From Pedobacter sp. UBA5917 (GTDB taxonomy: Bacteria > Bacteroidota > Bacteroidia > Sphingobacteriales > Sphingobacteriaceae), in contig NZ_DJDT01000352.1 in assembly GCF_002432345.1 (NCBI RefSeq), positions 1 to 11,250 on the forward strand: a stretch of DNA of 11,250 nt, given 5' to 3'. The position numbers were made by a program, and so were the translations under genes. Position 1 is the first letter of the stretch; every line of letters begins with the position of its first letter. Under the pieces are notes generated by a model. It made no database searches, was not told the origin of the DNA, and was given only the letters and a program-made list of their open reading frames with translations. This document shows positions 1 to 5,253 of this stretch, one piece after another.

Positions 1-629
1 GCTTTACTTTTCGAAAAAACATCCCAGCCACTATAGGTTAAGGTACTTGCATTTGGTCTGAACAAAACAGCATGATGATTTTTAGCAATCCATTTTTCGC
101 CATACCACTCTAAACGGCCATCAATAATAGCGAATTTACTATCGGGATGGATATTGGCCGTAACCGATGTTGGTGTAATTTCTTCCAATGTCATTTCCGA
201 CATGCCCGGTCGTTCATAATTAACCGAAAGGTTCTGCAAACGGATATTCTCGCTTCCATCAATCACCCAACTGATCATTTTCCCATGAAAAACGAATACC
301 GAACCATTGCCTTCTATGGTCACATTTTTCAAATCTTTGAGGTATAAACCAACGCGCTGTTTTTTAACCGGAAATTCTACTTCCGAAGAGGAGTTGGAGA
401 TATAATAACGGGTTTCGGTAGCACTATCGGGCCAGAAATCGTATCGCCCTTTAGGGAAATTAAGCACTGATTTTGCCTGTCCTTTGGTCGCTTCTATAGC
501 CTTTTGTACGCTTGATGTAGCATCGGCAAAACTATTGGGTTTGGCACCAAAAGTACTTACATCAATGGTTTGGGCCTGAAGCTGGTAAGTAATAAACAGG
601 AATAAAGCGGTAAAATATTTTTTCATCAT
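1..629 (-). CDS. Secreted beta-helix glycosidase, GH110-like (alpha-1,3-galactosidase type), C-terminus cut off
   Basis: N-terminal 209 residues of a secreted protein; the rest lies beyond base 1. Residues 1-19 form a signal peptide (basic MMKK, hydrophobic core, LQA before QT). Next comes the start of a pectate-lyase-like right-handed beta-helix: DVSTFGAKPNSFADAT (23-38), then FPKGRYDFWPD (58-68), YYISNSSSE (75-83), VGLYLKDLKNVTIEGNGS (93-110), FVFHGKM (112-118) and LQNLSVNYERPG (131-142). The order of these blocks matches what I recall of GH110 enzymes, exo-acting glycosidases that remove terminal alpha-1,3-linked galactose. The catalytic residues lie further on and cannot be checked, so another beta-helix glycosidase is possible. 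A second ATG follows directly, so the start could be at 626. It appears transcriptionally separate from its neighbour, because a strong terminator lies about 100 bases upstream. Confidence 0.72.
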   Translation of the reverse strand, partial: MMKKYFTALFLFITYQLQAQTIDVSTFGAKPNSFADATSSVQKAIEATKGQAKSVLNFPKGRYDFWPDSATETRYYISNSSSEVEFPVKKQRVGLYLKDLKNVTIEGNGSVFVFHGKMISWVIDGSENIRLQNLSVNYERPGMSEMTLEEITPTSVTANIHPDSKFAIIDGRLEWYGEKWIAKNHHAVLFRPNASTLTYSGWDVFSKSK

Positions 630-728
630 GTGATTAGAAACGGTATTGGCTAGGTTTGAGGTCAGTATTTGTTTTTTAAATCTCTCCCTCAAATGAGGCC
701 GTAAATACCGAAAAATATTTCAACAAAA

Positions 729-764
729 AAATACCCGGCTACATTAAAATATAACCGGGTATTT
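729..764 (-). terminator. Rho-independent terminator of the peroxiredoxin gene
   Basis: A perfect 10-base-pair stem (729-738 with 755-764, CCGGGTATTT arms on the plus strand) encloses a 16-base loop. Read on the minus strand, the hairpin is followed by a T-run (complement of the A-run at 725-731). It lies 18 bases after the stop codon of the peroxiredoxin-like gene and upstream of the glycosidase gene, so it separates the two transcription units. Confidence 0.88.
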
Positions 765-782
765 ACCATTCTAGTAAGTTTA

Positions 783-1364
783 TTAAAGTTTAGAAAGCAG
801 TAACTGCACCGAAGCTCTTTTTTGATAATTGGGATCAAAATGTACATACTTAATCTTGCCCGATCGATCGATAATATAAGTAGCAGGCACCGGCAGTGTA
901 TGGCGGTTATTGCCATTATTCGCTTCCAGATCGATGCCATAACCTTTGTATTTGGTAAAGGTTGCTTCATCCATCATAAAATTTACCCCATAAGCTTTCA
1001 TAATCTCATCATCCTTATCCTGCACAATCGAAAAACCTGCTTTGGTCTTTTTAATGGTTTTATCAATATTTTCTTTGGTTTCGGGCGTTACGCCTATTAC
1101 ATAAGCGTCTTTGGCACTCAGTAAACTTAATGAATCCTGCAGTTCTTTAATATGTTTATTGCAATACGGGCACCATTGGCCGCGATAAAAAAACAGTACA
1201 ACAGAACGATGCGCTTTAAGTGCATCCTTCAAACTTACAGTTTTACCGTTTTGATCAATCCCTGTAAATATCGGAGCCTTATCTCCTTCTTTTAATCCTT
1301 TTTGCGCCTTTACTTCTAAGGATAGGGCAGCAAGTAAGGCCATAAATAGTATAATTCTTTTCAT
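783..1364 (-). CDS. Secreted peroxiredoxin-like (AhpC/TSA-type thioredoxin-fold) protein
   Basis: 193 residues. Residues 1-20 are a signal peptide ending KA before Q, so the protein should act in the periplasm. The rest is a thioredoxin-fold redoxin domain: KEGDKAPIF (25-33), VVLFFYRGQWCPYC (55-68) and a cis-Pro loop LPVPATYIID (157-166). The CPYC motif at 65-68 carries the presumed peroxidatic Cys65 plus a nearby Cys68 that could resolve it. Motif and length fit the peroxiredoxin-like 2 group better than TlpA/ResA reductases, though an extracytoplasmic thiol reductase role cannot be excluded. It lies downstream of the Lys/Met-rich peptide gene on the same strand, with a hairpin terminator in the 49-base gap. 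Its expression may therefore depend on read-through from the upstream sigma-type promoter. A strong terminator follows it. Confidence 0.9.
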   Translation of the reverse strand: MKRIILFMALLAALSLEVKAQKGLKEGDKAPIFTGIDQNGKTVSLKDALKAHRSVVLFFYRGQWCPYCNKHIKELQDSLSLLSAKDAYVIGVTPETKENIDKTIKKTKAGFSIVQDKDDEIMKAYGVNFMMDEATFTKYKGYGIDLEANNGNNRHTLPVPATYIIDRSGKIKYVHFDPNYQKRASVQLLLSKL

Positions 1365-1379
1365 ATGATTAAATTAAAA

Positions 1380-1406
1380 GGCAGGAAAGATGGTGTCTTT
1401 CCTGCC
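1380..1406 (-). terminator. Strong hairpin terminator or attenuator between the Met-rich peptide and peroxiredoxin genes
   Basis: A perfect 11-base-pair stem (GGCAGGAAAGA at 1380-1390 pairing with 1396-1406) has a 5-base loop. On the minus strand it is followed by TTTTAATTTAAT. It sits 7 bases after the stop of the Lys/Met-rich gene and only 15 bases before the peroxiredoxin start codon. That leaves no room for a promoter after the hairpin, so transcripts for the peroxiredoxin must read through it or start upstream of it. Confidence 0.85.
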
Positions 1407-1413
1407 AATGTTT

Positions 1414-1677
1414 TTACATTTTACTTTTCGACATTTTGTCGCTGGCCATTTTTGATTTCTCCATTTTGGCTTTTTTCACAGAATCAGTTTTCATTTTATC
1501 CATCTTTCCTTTTTCCATTTTGCCAGATTTCTTTTTGTCCATTTTATCCTGTTTCATTTTAGACATTTTTTCCTGCAAAGGGCTGTGGGCCGAAACTGAA
1601 ACCGGTAACGAAAGAGCAGCCACAGTTAAAGCGGCCATAAATAATTTTCCTGCTGATTTTAAGATTTGATTTCTCAT
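1414..1677 (-). CDS. Small secreted Lys/Met-rich repeat peptide (MxKDx/MrpX-like)
   Basis: 87 residues with a clear signal peptide (basic start, hydrophobic stretch 12-28, VSA before H31). The predicted mature 57 residues contain 10 Met and 20 Lys. Every one of the ten Met (38, 41, 46, 54, 59, 62, 72, 77, 82, 87) follows a Lys, and there is no Cys, Trp, Tyr or Phe. It is irregularly repetitive (KMDK, KMEK, SKMK) and probably unfolded. It resembles the pentapeptide MxKDx repeat proteins and the Met-rich periplasmic peptide MrpX of Azospira, which is oxidised by hypochlorite and reduced again by a YedY-type enzyme. Its own copy of the ECF promoter motif lies 21 bases upstream, and a molybdoenzyme of that family is encoded nearby, so a decoy role for oxidants is a reasonable inference. 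Alternatives are Cu(I) binding by Met or an unrelated polycation role. Confidence 0.85.
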   Translation of the reverse strand: MRNQILKSAGKLFMAALTVAALSLPVSVSAHSPLQEKMSKMKQDKMDKKKSGKMEKGKMDKMKTDSVKKAKMEKSKMASDKMSKSKM

Positions 1678-1698
1678 GTTTTTATGTGTTTTATTTAC

Positions 1699-1730
1699 CC
1701 CTTAGTCGGAGCAGAAAGTAAAACCTTACA
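1699..1730 (-). promoter_or_regulatory. ECF-type promoter of the Lys/Met-rich peptide gene
   Basis: Minus-strand TGTAAGG (1730-1724), 15 bases, then CGACTAAG (1708-1701) followed by GGG. Both elements and the spacing are identical to two other sites in the window, while the spacer sequence differs. The -10-like element ends 23 bases before the ATG, giving a short leader. It lies in the 59-base gap after the anti-sigma stop codon, so the peptide can be made independently of, and more strongly than, the sigma operon. Confidence 0.85.
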
Positions 1731-1736
1731 GAAAAA

Positions 1737-2003
1737 TCAATTTTTATTTATTTCTTTTTCAATCCGCTCAGTCAGGCTTTTTTTAAAGCTTTTATCGAGT
1801 TTAAAATCTCCACTGTCAAAGCCTACAAACAGGCTGTTAATTAATATACTCTGCTGCTGGTAGATTTTACAAACAGAGCAACCGGCCAAATGGATCCGCA
1901 ACTGCAGGGTTTCGGCAGTGGTAATTTTTCCTGCGAGCTTTTTTTCGATCAAAAATGTAGCCTGGTTACAGTTATAGATAATGTTTTTTAATGCGTTTCC
2001 CAT
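1737..2003 (-). CDS. Zinc-type anti-sigma factor (zf-HC2/ZAS-like)
   Basis: 88 residues. The zinc-binding anti-sigma signature is visible: His38, Cys42 and Cys45 (HLAGCSVC), with Cys12 near the N-terminus as a likely fourth ligand. No membrane segment is present, so this is a cytoplasmic anti-sigma of the RsrA/ChrR-domain size class and not a membrane-bound one. Its start codon follows the sigma stop codon after a single base, which indicates translational coupling and fits a stoichiometric partner. In this family, oxidation or metal loss at the His/Cys site often releases the sigma factor; that this protein senses oxidants is inferred from the family and the neighbours. The tail (60-88) is charged and probably helical. 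Confidence 0.85.
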   Translation of the reverse strand: MGNALKNIIYNCNQATFLIEKKLAGKITTAETLQLRIHLAGCSVCKIYQQQSILINSLFVGFDSGDFKLDKSFKKSLTERIEKEINKN

Positions 2004-2004
2004 A

Positions 2005-2604
2005 TCAGTTCCAGTTTTTTTGAAGACAGGCCCTCAGGTTCAGTTTCGTGCGGTGCATAATCACCCAGAAATTGGATGCGGTAAGTTTAAGTTCGGTACA
2101 GATCAGTTCTGAAGCGAGATCATCGATATGTTTCATCGAGAATACCGAAAACCACAATCCAGGCAGTTTCGTTAAACACTCATTTAGTATGACACCCAGT
2201 TCTTTCATTAACAAGGGATTATCAACCTCTAAACCAAATGCCTGCGGGCGGTATTTTTCGTTCCAATGACCGGTTTCTGCATCAAAAAAATCCTGCTGTT
2301 CACTTTCAGTTTCAGTTATTTTTAAATCTTTTAAGCTTTTCGAAGCATTTTTGCGATAGAAATCGGCAATTTTATTCTTAAGAATGGCCGTAAGCCATGT
2401 TTTTTCGTGGCTATTCCCTTCGAAACGTTCCAATTGCTGTAAGCCAGCTAAAAAAGTATCCTGCACGAGGTCTTTCGCTACATCGCTATCCCTCAATCTC
2501 ACCATCGCAAATCCATACAGGTAATCTGAATATTTTTCAACCCAGGTAAGCGGGTTAGTATGAAGGTTTTTGGCAGCGATATCGAGGCCAGTATCGTTTT
2601 GCAT
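2005..2604 (-). CDS. ECF-family RNA polymerase sigma factor
   Basis: 199 residues, the usual ECF size. Region 2 spans about 20-88: YLYGFAMVRLRDSDVAKDLV (28-47), then QDTFLAGLQ and the promoter-melting/-10-binding part with HEKTWLTAILKNKIADFYRK (66-85). After a linker, region 4 spans about 140-196: CLTKLPGLWFSVFSMKH, then a helix-turn-helix ending MHRTKLNLR. Region 1.1 and region 3 are absent. The gene is preceded by its own copy of the bipartite promoter motif, consistent with autoregulation, and is followed at once by the anti-sigma gene. Three copies of that motif in the locus suggest direct targets: this operon, the Lys/Met-rich peptide, and the cytochrome/molybdoenzyme pair. The general class is clear from sequence; the subgroup is not assigned. 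Confidence 0.93.
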   Translation of the reverse strand: MQNDTGLDIAAKNLHTNPLTWVEKYSDYLYGFAMVRLRDSDVAKDLVQDTFLAGLQQLERFEGNSHEKTWLTAILKNKIADFYRKNASKSLKDLKITETESEQQDFFDAETGHWNEKYRPQAFGLEVDNPLLMKELGVILNECLTKLPGLWFSVFSMKHIDDLASELICTELKLTASNFWVIMHRTKLNLRACLQKNWN

Positions 2605-2642
2605 GTTGTTGGATTATCTTGTATAAATATAATGCTTAATCC

Positions 2643-2672
2643 CTTAGTCGCATCGTTTTGAACATCCTTACA
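2643..2672 (-). promoter_or_regulatory. ECF-type autoregulatory promoter of the sigma/anti-sigma operon
   Basis: Minus-strand TGTAAGG (2672-2666), 15 bases, CGACTAAG (2650-2643), then GG. Identical elements and spacing occur at two other sites. The -10-like box ends 38 bases before the sigma ATG. It stands back to back with the promoter of the divergent cytochrome b gene; 18 bases separate the two TGTAAGG boxes. Confidence 0.85.
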
Positions 2673-2690
2673 AATTATTTTATTTTTTTC

Positions 2691-2720
2691 TGTAAGGATT
2701 ATAAACCTTAAACGACTAAG
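2691..2720 (+). promoter_or_regulatory. ECF-type promoter of the cytochrome b/molybdoenzyme operon
   Basis: Plus-strand TGTAAGG (2691-2697), 15 bases, CGACTAAG (2713-2720). The element sequences and spacing equal those of the two minus-strand copies, whereas the spacers do not align. The -10-like box ends 17 bases before the ATG, so the leader is very short and carries no Shine-Dalgarno sequence. Confidence 0.87.
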
Positions 2721-2737
2721 CCCGAAACAGCCTCAAA

Positions 2738-3454
2738 ATGAAAGTAATTAAAGAAAAACATGCTTTTTTAATGCGGTGGACGCATTGGGTAAATTTTCCA
2801 GTCCTGGCCATTATGATCTGGAGCGGATTGTTTATCTATTGGGCCAATGATGCCTACGGCATTTCGATTTTTAACTTCACACTGATCAAATTTTTCCCGG
2901 AGTGGTTTTATGATTATTTCCACATTTCTGCCCGCCTGGCAGAGGGAATGGCTTTTCATTTCCTGTTTATGTGGTTCTTTTTCATTAATGGTATGCTGTA
3001 TATCAGCTACACTGTTTTTTCGGGTTCGTGGCGCGAACTTTTACCCAATAAAAATTCATTTAAAGAAGCCTGGTTGGTATTGCTCCACGATCTTCACCTC
3101 AGAAAAACCATTCCGCCTCAAAAGAAATATAATGCGGCGCAGCGGATAGCTTATACTGCCATCATATTAATGGGCATGGGTTCGGTAATAACAGGCTTGG
3201 CAATTTATAAGCCGGTGCAGTTTTATTGGATCTGTTGGTTATGTGGCGGTTATCATTTCGCCCGTATCCTCCATTTTGCCCTAACCATAGGTTATGTGCT
3301 ATTCTTTTTAATCCACATTGTTCAGGTAATCCTTGCCGGATGGAACAATTTCAGGGCAGTAGTGGCCGGATTTGAAGTGGTGGAAGAACAGCCTCAATCC
3401 GAACAATTAATAATCGAAGAAAACCATGAAAACGCAACAGAAAAAGAAGGTTAA
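2738..3454 (+). CDS. Cytochrome b561-type membrane heme protein, redox partner of the molybdoenzyme
   Basis: 238 residues with four hydrophobic helices at about 16-35, 70-92, 136-156 and 178-202, as in the cytochrome b561 N-terminal/Ni-hydrogenase b-subunit superfamily. Candidate axial heme ligands are His16 (RWTHWVNF) in helix 1, His74 in helix 2, and His179 and His193 in or near helix 4. The C-terminal 30 residues are acidic and probably cytoplasmic. The downstream gene for a Tat-exported molybdoenzyme starts inside this one (29-base overlap), so the two are surely co-translated. The likely job is to pass electrons between the quinone pool and the periplasmic enzyme. It fills the place that MsrQ (YedZ) has beside MsrP in proteobacteria, but its helices look like the b561 type and not MsrQ. 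It is transcribed from an ECF-type promoter. Confidence 0.88.
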   Translation: MKVIKEKHAFLMRWTHWVNFPVLAIMIWSGLFIYWANDAYGISIFNFTLIKFFPEWFYDYFHISARLAEGMAFHFLFMWFFFINGMLYISYTVFSGSWRELLPNKNSFKEAWLVLLHDLHLRKTIPPQKKYNAAQRIAYTAIILMGMGSVITGLAIYKPVQFYWICWLCGGYHFARILHFALTIGYVLFFLIHIVQVILAGWNNFRAVVAGFEVVEEQPQSEQLIIEENHENATEKEG

Positions 3455-4217
3455 AGCACCATTAACAGTTGAGCAAAAAATAAACCGCCGTAGTTTTATC
3501 TCTTTTGGTGCTTTTGCTGCGCTCGGCGGAGGTGCTTTTGCAGGTTGGAAATGGCTTTTAAATGCGCCCGAAGAAACAGCCGGCATTACCGCAGGTACCA
3601 GGACACCACTACGCAGGGCACTGAACAAAACGGAACTCTTTTTCCGCAATTTCTTTAGCAACGGGCATCTGGTTAAAACTTATCCTGTAGAAGAGGCGGC
3701 TAAAAGCCCAAGGGTAAACAGTTTGATCGGTATCGAAGATGATGAAGATTTCGACATTACAGCTTGGAAACTTAAAGTCAAACTACAAAATCAGAAAAAC
3801 AGATTCATTACAATCGAAGAGATAAAAGCCTTGCCCAGAACAGAAATTGTTTACGATTTTAAATGTGTAGAAGGTTGGGACGAAATCCAACATTGGGCTG
3901 GCGTAAAACTGAGTGATTTTTTGACTCATTTTAAACTTGAAACCGAAGCCTCGAAACAGTATATGGGCCTAGAAACACCCAACGGAGCCTATTATGTAGG
4001 TTTAGAAAGAGAAAGTATACTTCATCCCCAAACCTTACTGGCTTATGAGATGAACGGTAAAGCCATCAGCACCGAACATGGGGCGCCGTTAAGATTAATT
4101 GTACCGGTAAAATACGGCATTAAAAACCTGAAAAGAATCGGCACCATGAGTTTTAGCAACAGCAGACCACGCGATTATTGGGCCGAACAGGGCTACGATT
4201 ATTATTCGGGACTGTAA
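3426..4217 (+). CDS. Tat-exported molybdopterin oxidoreductase of the sulfite oxidase fold (MsrP/YedY-like)
   Basis: 263 residues. A twin-arginine signal is visible: NRRSFISFGAFAALGGGAFAG (20-40, Arg21-Arg22), so the protein is folded with cofactor in the cytoplasm and exported by Tat. No cleavage motif is obvious and it could stay anchored. The oxidoreductase molybdopterin-binding domain covers about 110-245. DFKCVEGWD (144-152) supplies the presumed molybdenum ligand Cys147; HWAGVKLSDFL (156-166) and EHGAPLRLIVPVKYGIK (217-233) are typical cofactor-cradling blocks. There is no dimerisation domain or heme domain as in eukaryotic sulfite oxidase, and the size is close to MsrP. MsrP reduces methionine sulfoxide in periplasmic proteins; given the co-regulated Met-rich peptide that is my preferred role. 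A sulfite dehydrogenase or another S-/N-oxide reductase remains possible. It is translationally coupled to the cytochrome b gene. Confidence 0.88.
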   Translation: MKTQQKKKVKAPLTVEQKINRRSFISFGAFAALGGGAFAGWKWLLNAPEETAGITAGTRTPLRRALNKTELFFRNFFSNGHLVKTYPVEEAAKSPRVNSLIGIEDDEDFDITAWKLKVKLQNQKNRFITIEEIKALPRTEIVYDFKCVEGWDEIQHWAGVKLSDFLTHFKLETEASKQYMGLETPNGAYYVGLERESILHPQTLLAYEMNGKAISTEHGAPLRLIVPVKYGIKNLKRIGTMSFSNSRPRDYWAEQGYDYYSGL

Positions 4218-4259
4218 GCTGATCCGGAGTTCTAACAAGCTCCAGATCAAACCATCAGC
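4218..4259. other. Imperfect hairpin between convergent genes
   Basis: Nested complementary arms lie between the molybdoenzyme stop and the tatA stop. GATCCGGAG (4221-4229) pairs with 4240-4248 with one mismatch, and GCTGAT (4218-4223) could instead pair with ATCAGC (4254-4259). No T-run follows on either strand, so it is not a textbook terminator. It may still end or protect both convergent transcripts. Confidence 0.35.
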
Positions 4260-4271
4260 CTATAAAAAGAA

Positions 4272-4454
4272 TTAAGCCTGCTTTGGCACTTCCGGTTTCT
4301 CTTCTTCCTGTCCGGCTTTGAATTCTTTTATTCCTTTACCAAGGCCCTTCATCAATTCGGGGATTTTTTTGCCTCCAAACAATAATAAAACAGCTATTCC
4401 AACAATGATCAGTTCGGGTCCTCCCAACAGGGCGGCGATGGTTGTATTTAACAT
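4272..4454 (-). CDS. tatA: Sec-independent protein translocase subunit TatA/E
   Basis: 60 residues with TatA/E architecture. A short periplasmic N-terminus carries the Pro-Glu pair at 13-14, followed by a single membrane helix (15-26), the conserved Phe26-Gly27 hinge, and an amphipathic helix starting KKIPELMKGLGKGIKEF (29-45). The tail is charged and Glu-rich, ending without further structure. TatA forms the pore-like assembly that carries folded proteins across the membrane. Single tatA genes away from tatC are common in Bacteroidota. Here it ends 54 bases from the stop of a Tat-dependent molybdoenzyme, in convergent orientation, which suggests a functional link without shared transcription. 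I see no copy of the ECF promoter motif upstream. Confidence 0.93.
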   Translation of the reverse strand: MLNTTIAALLGGPELIIVGIAVLLLFGGKKIPELMKGLGKGIKEFKAGQEEEKPEVPKQA

Positions 4455-4610
4455 TTTGTTTTAATTTAAGTGATTCTTTTACACTTACGTTTAAAACACG
4501 GCTTCGGTTCTCCGTAATGGATTTAAAATATTTTAAAAAAATTGCTTTTTATTTAAAGTAAAATCAAAAGTGAAACGTCTACAGCAATAACAAACCTAAA
4601 AATCTGCTTT

Positions 4611-4841
4611 ATGATAGCCGTTTTCAAAACAAATGTATCCTCAGATAGCGAATTAAATGAAATCAGTCCGTTACTGAACAGCCGCTTTAAAGAAATCAAA
4701 TGGAACATCGACCTGTGGGACAGTGACAAAATCCTACGTGTAGATTCACCAAGAGACTGGACCAAAGAGATCACCGAACTTTTTAACAGCATTGGTTTGC
4801 GCTGTGTTAATTTAGAGATTTTTCATTCGGAGCCTTTTTGA
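4611..4841 (+). CDS. Small HMA-like (ferredoxin-fold) protein lacking the metal-binding CxxC
   Basis: 76 residues, no signal peptide or membrane segment. The pattern MIAVFKTNV (1-9), a helix about 12-26, EIKWNIDLWDSDKILRVDS (28-46), a helix about 50-61 and GLRCVNLEI (62-70) suggests a beta-alpha-beta-beta-alpha-beta fold like heavy-metal-associated domains. The Cys pair that binds copper in that family is absent; the only Cys is Cys65. Small Cys-less relatives of this type are, as I recall, common in Bacteroidota with no known role. It stands alone, with no clear promoter motif or operon partner, next to tatA in divergent orientation. The fold call is by eye; a purely hypothetical protein is the safe reading. 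Confidence 0.65.
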   Translation: MIAVFKTNVSSDSELNEISPLLNSRFKEIKWNIDLWDSDKILRVDSPRDWTKEITELFNSIGLRCVNLEIFHSEPF

Positions 4842-5238
4842 TTTTAGTGGTATCGGATATTATTACTATCTGACACTGAATCCTCATTTGATGTAATGAC
4901 CTGAGGGATGAAATTAATTTTCCATTTGAGATATTTTAAGTAGTCTTTTTAATTAAGCAGTCGTCACCCTGAATTTATTTCAGGGTCTTTCATGCTAAAA
5001 AGATGCTGAAATAAATTCAGCATGACGAATCGATATAGCTAAACGATAATATAATCGTATTAGGCCTTATATCATATATAAATTATTTACCTACGATTTT
5101 TTCAATGGCTGGTAGTTTTTATCTACCAATATTTAAAAACAAAAGCAAGATCTCAACGATAATCACAACTAATAACTTATCTCTTATCCGCTCCTTGCTT
5201 TCCCTTTTGTAATAGATTATCATTAAATTGCCTTTCTA
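4842..5238. other. Gene-free stretch with a paired inverted repeat and the leader of the Moco operon
   Basis: No convincing coding region is present on either strand. The stretch holds the 68-base hairpin repeat described separately (4961-5028), a small inverted repeat ACGAT/ATCGT (5043-5058), a TGGTAG/CTACCA hairpin (5110-5128), and a wide inverted repeat AAAGCAAG (5142-5149)/CTTGCTTT (5194-5201). The promoter of the following operon should lie here, but I could not find a good Bacteroidota -33/-7 pair with correct spacing. No molybdenum-cofactor riboswitch fold was recognised. Confidence 0.6.
4961..5028. repeat. Palindromic intergenic repeat: two inverted 30-base hairpin units
   Basis: Left unit 4961-4990 and right unit 4999-5028 (read on the minus strand) share TCGTCA-NN-CTGAATTTATTTCAG-NN-TCTTT. 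They are separated by 8 bases. The NN pairs are CC/GG on the left and TG/CA on the right, so each unit keeps its own internal hairpin through compensating changes. This is the form of a REP/BIME-like or miniature mobile element. Similar elements with CACCCTGA and CATGCTGA cores are, to my memory, abundant between genes in Pedobacter-like genomes. No target-site duplication is obvious. Confidence 0.8.
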
Positions 5239-5253
5239 TTGCAGCAATCCCTA

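Noticed and set aside
147..347. Plus-strand open frame inside the glycosidase gene
   Set aside because: The minus-strand protein is coherent through this stretch and matches a known family; the plus frame gives no recognisable protein.
687..698. CCTCA-AA-TGAGG upstream of the glycosidase as an operator
   Set aside because: A 5-base palindrome with a 2-base centre is expected by chance and nothing else supports it.
822..1124. Open frame on the plus strand opposite the peroxiredoxin gene
   Set aside because: It is a shadow of the peroxiredoxin reading frame with no motif or initiation signal; the same holds for frames opposite the Lys/Met-rich gene, the sigma gene, moaA and moeB.
2643..2720. 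The nested inverted repeat read as a repressor operator palindrome
   Set aside because: The same two boxes with the same 15-base spacing occur once, unpaired, at 1701-1730, so the symmetry simply reflects two divergent copies of one promoter.
4847..4878. Weak hairpin after the HMA-like gene as a terminator
   Set aside because: The pairing is broken (AGTG/CACT and GATA/TATC only) and no T-run follows.
5205..5230. TTTG and TAAATTG as a Bacteroidota housekeeping promoter before the XdhC-like gene
   Set aside because: The -7 box lacks one base of TAnnTTTG and the spacing of 14 bases is too short.
4842..5238. Moco riboswitch before the Moco operon
   Set aside because: No conserved multi-stem fold could be recognised; only short isolated inverted repeats are seen.
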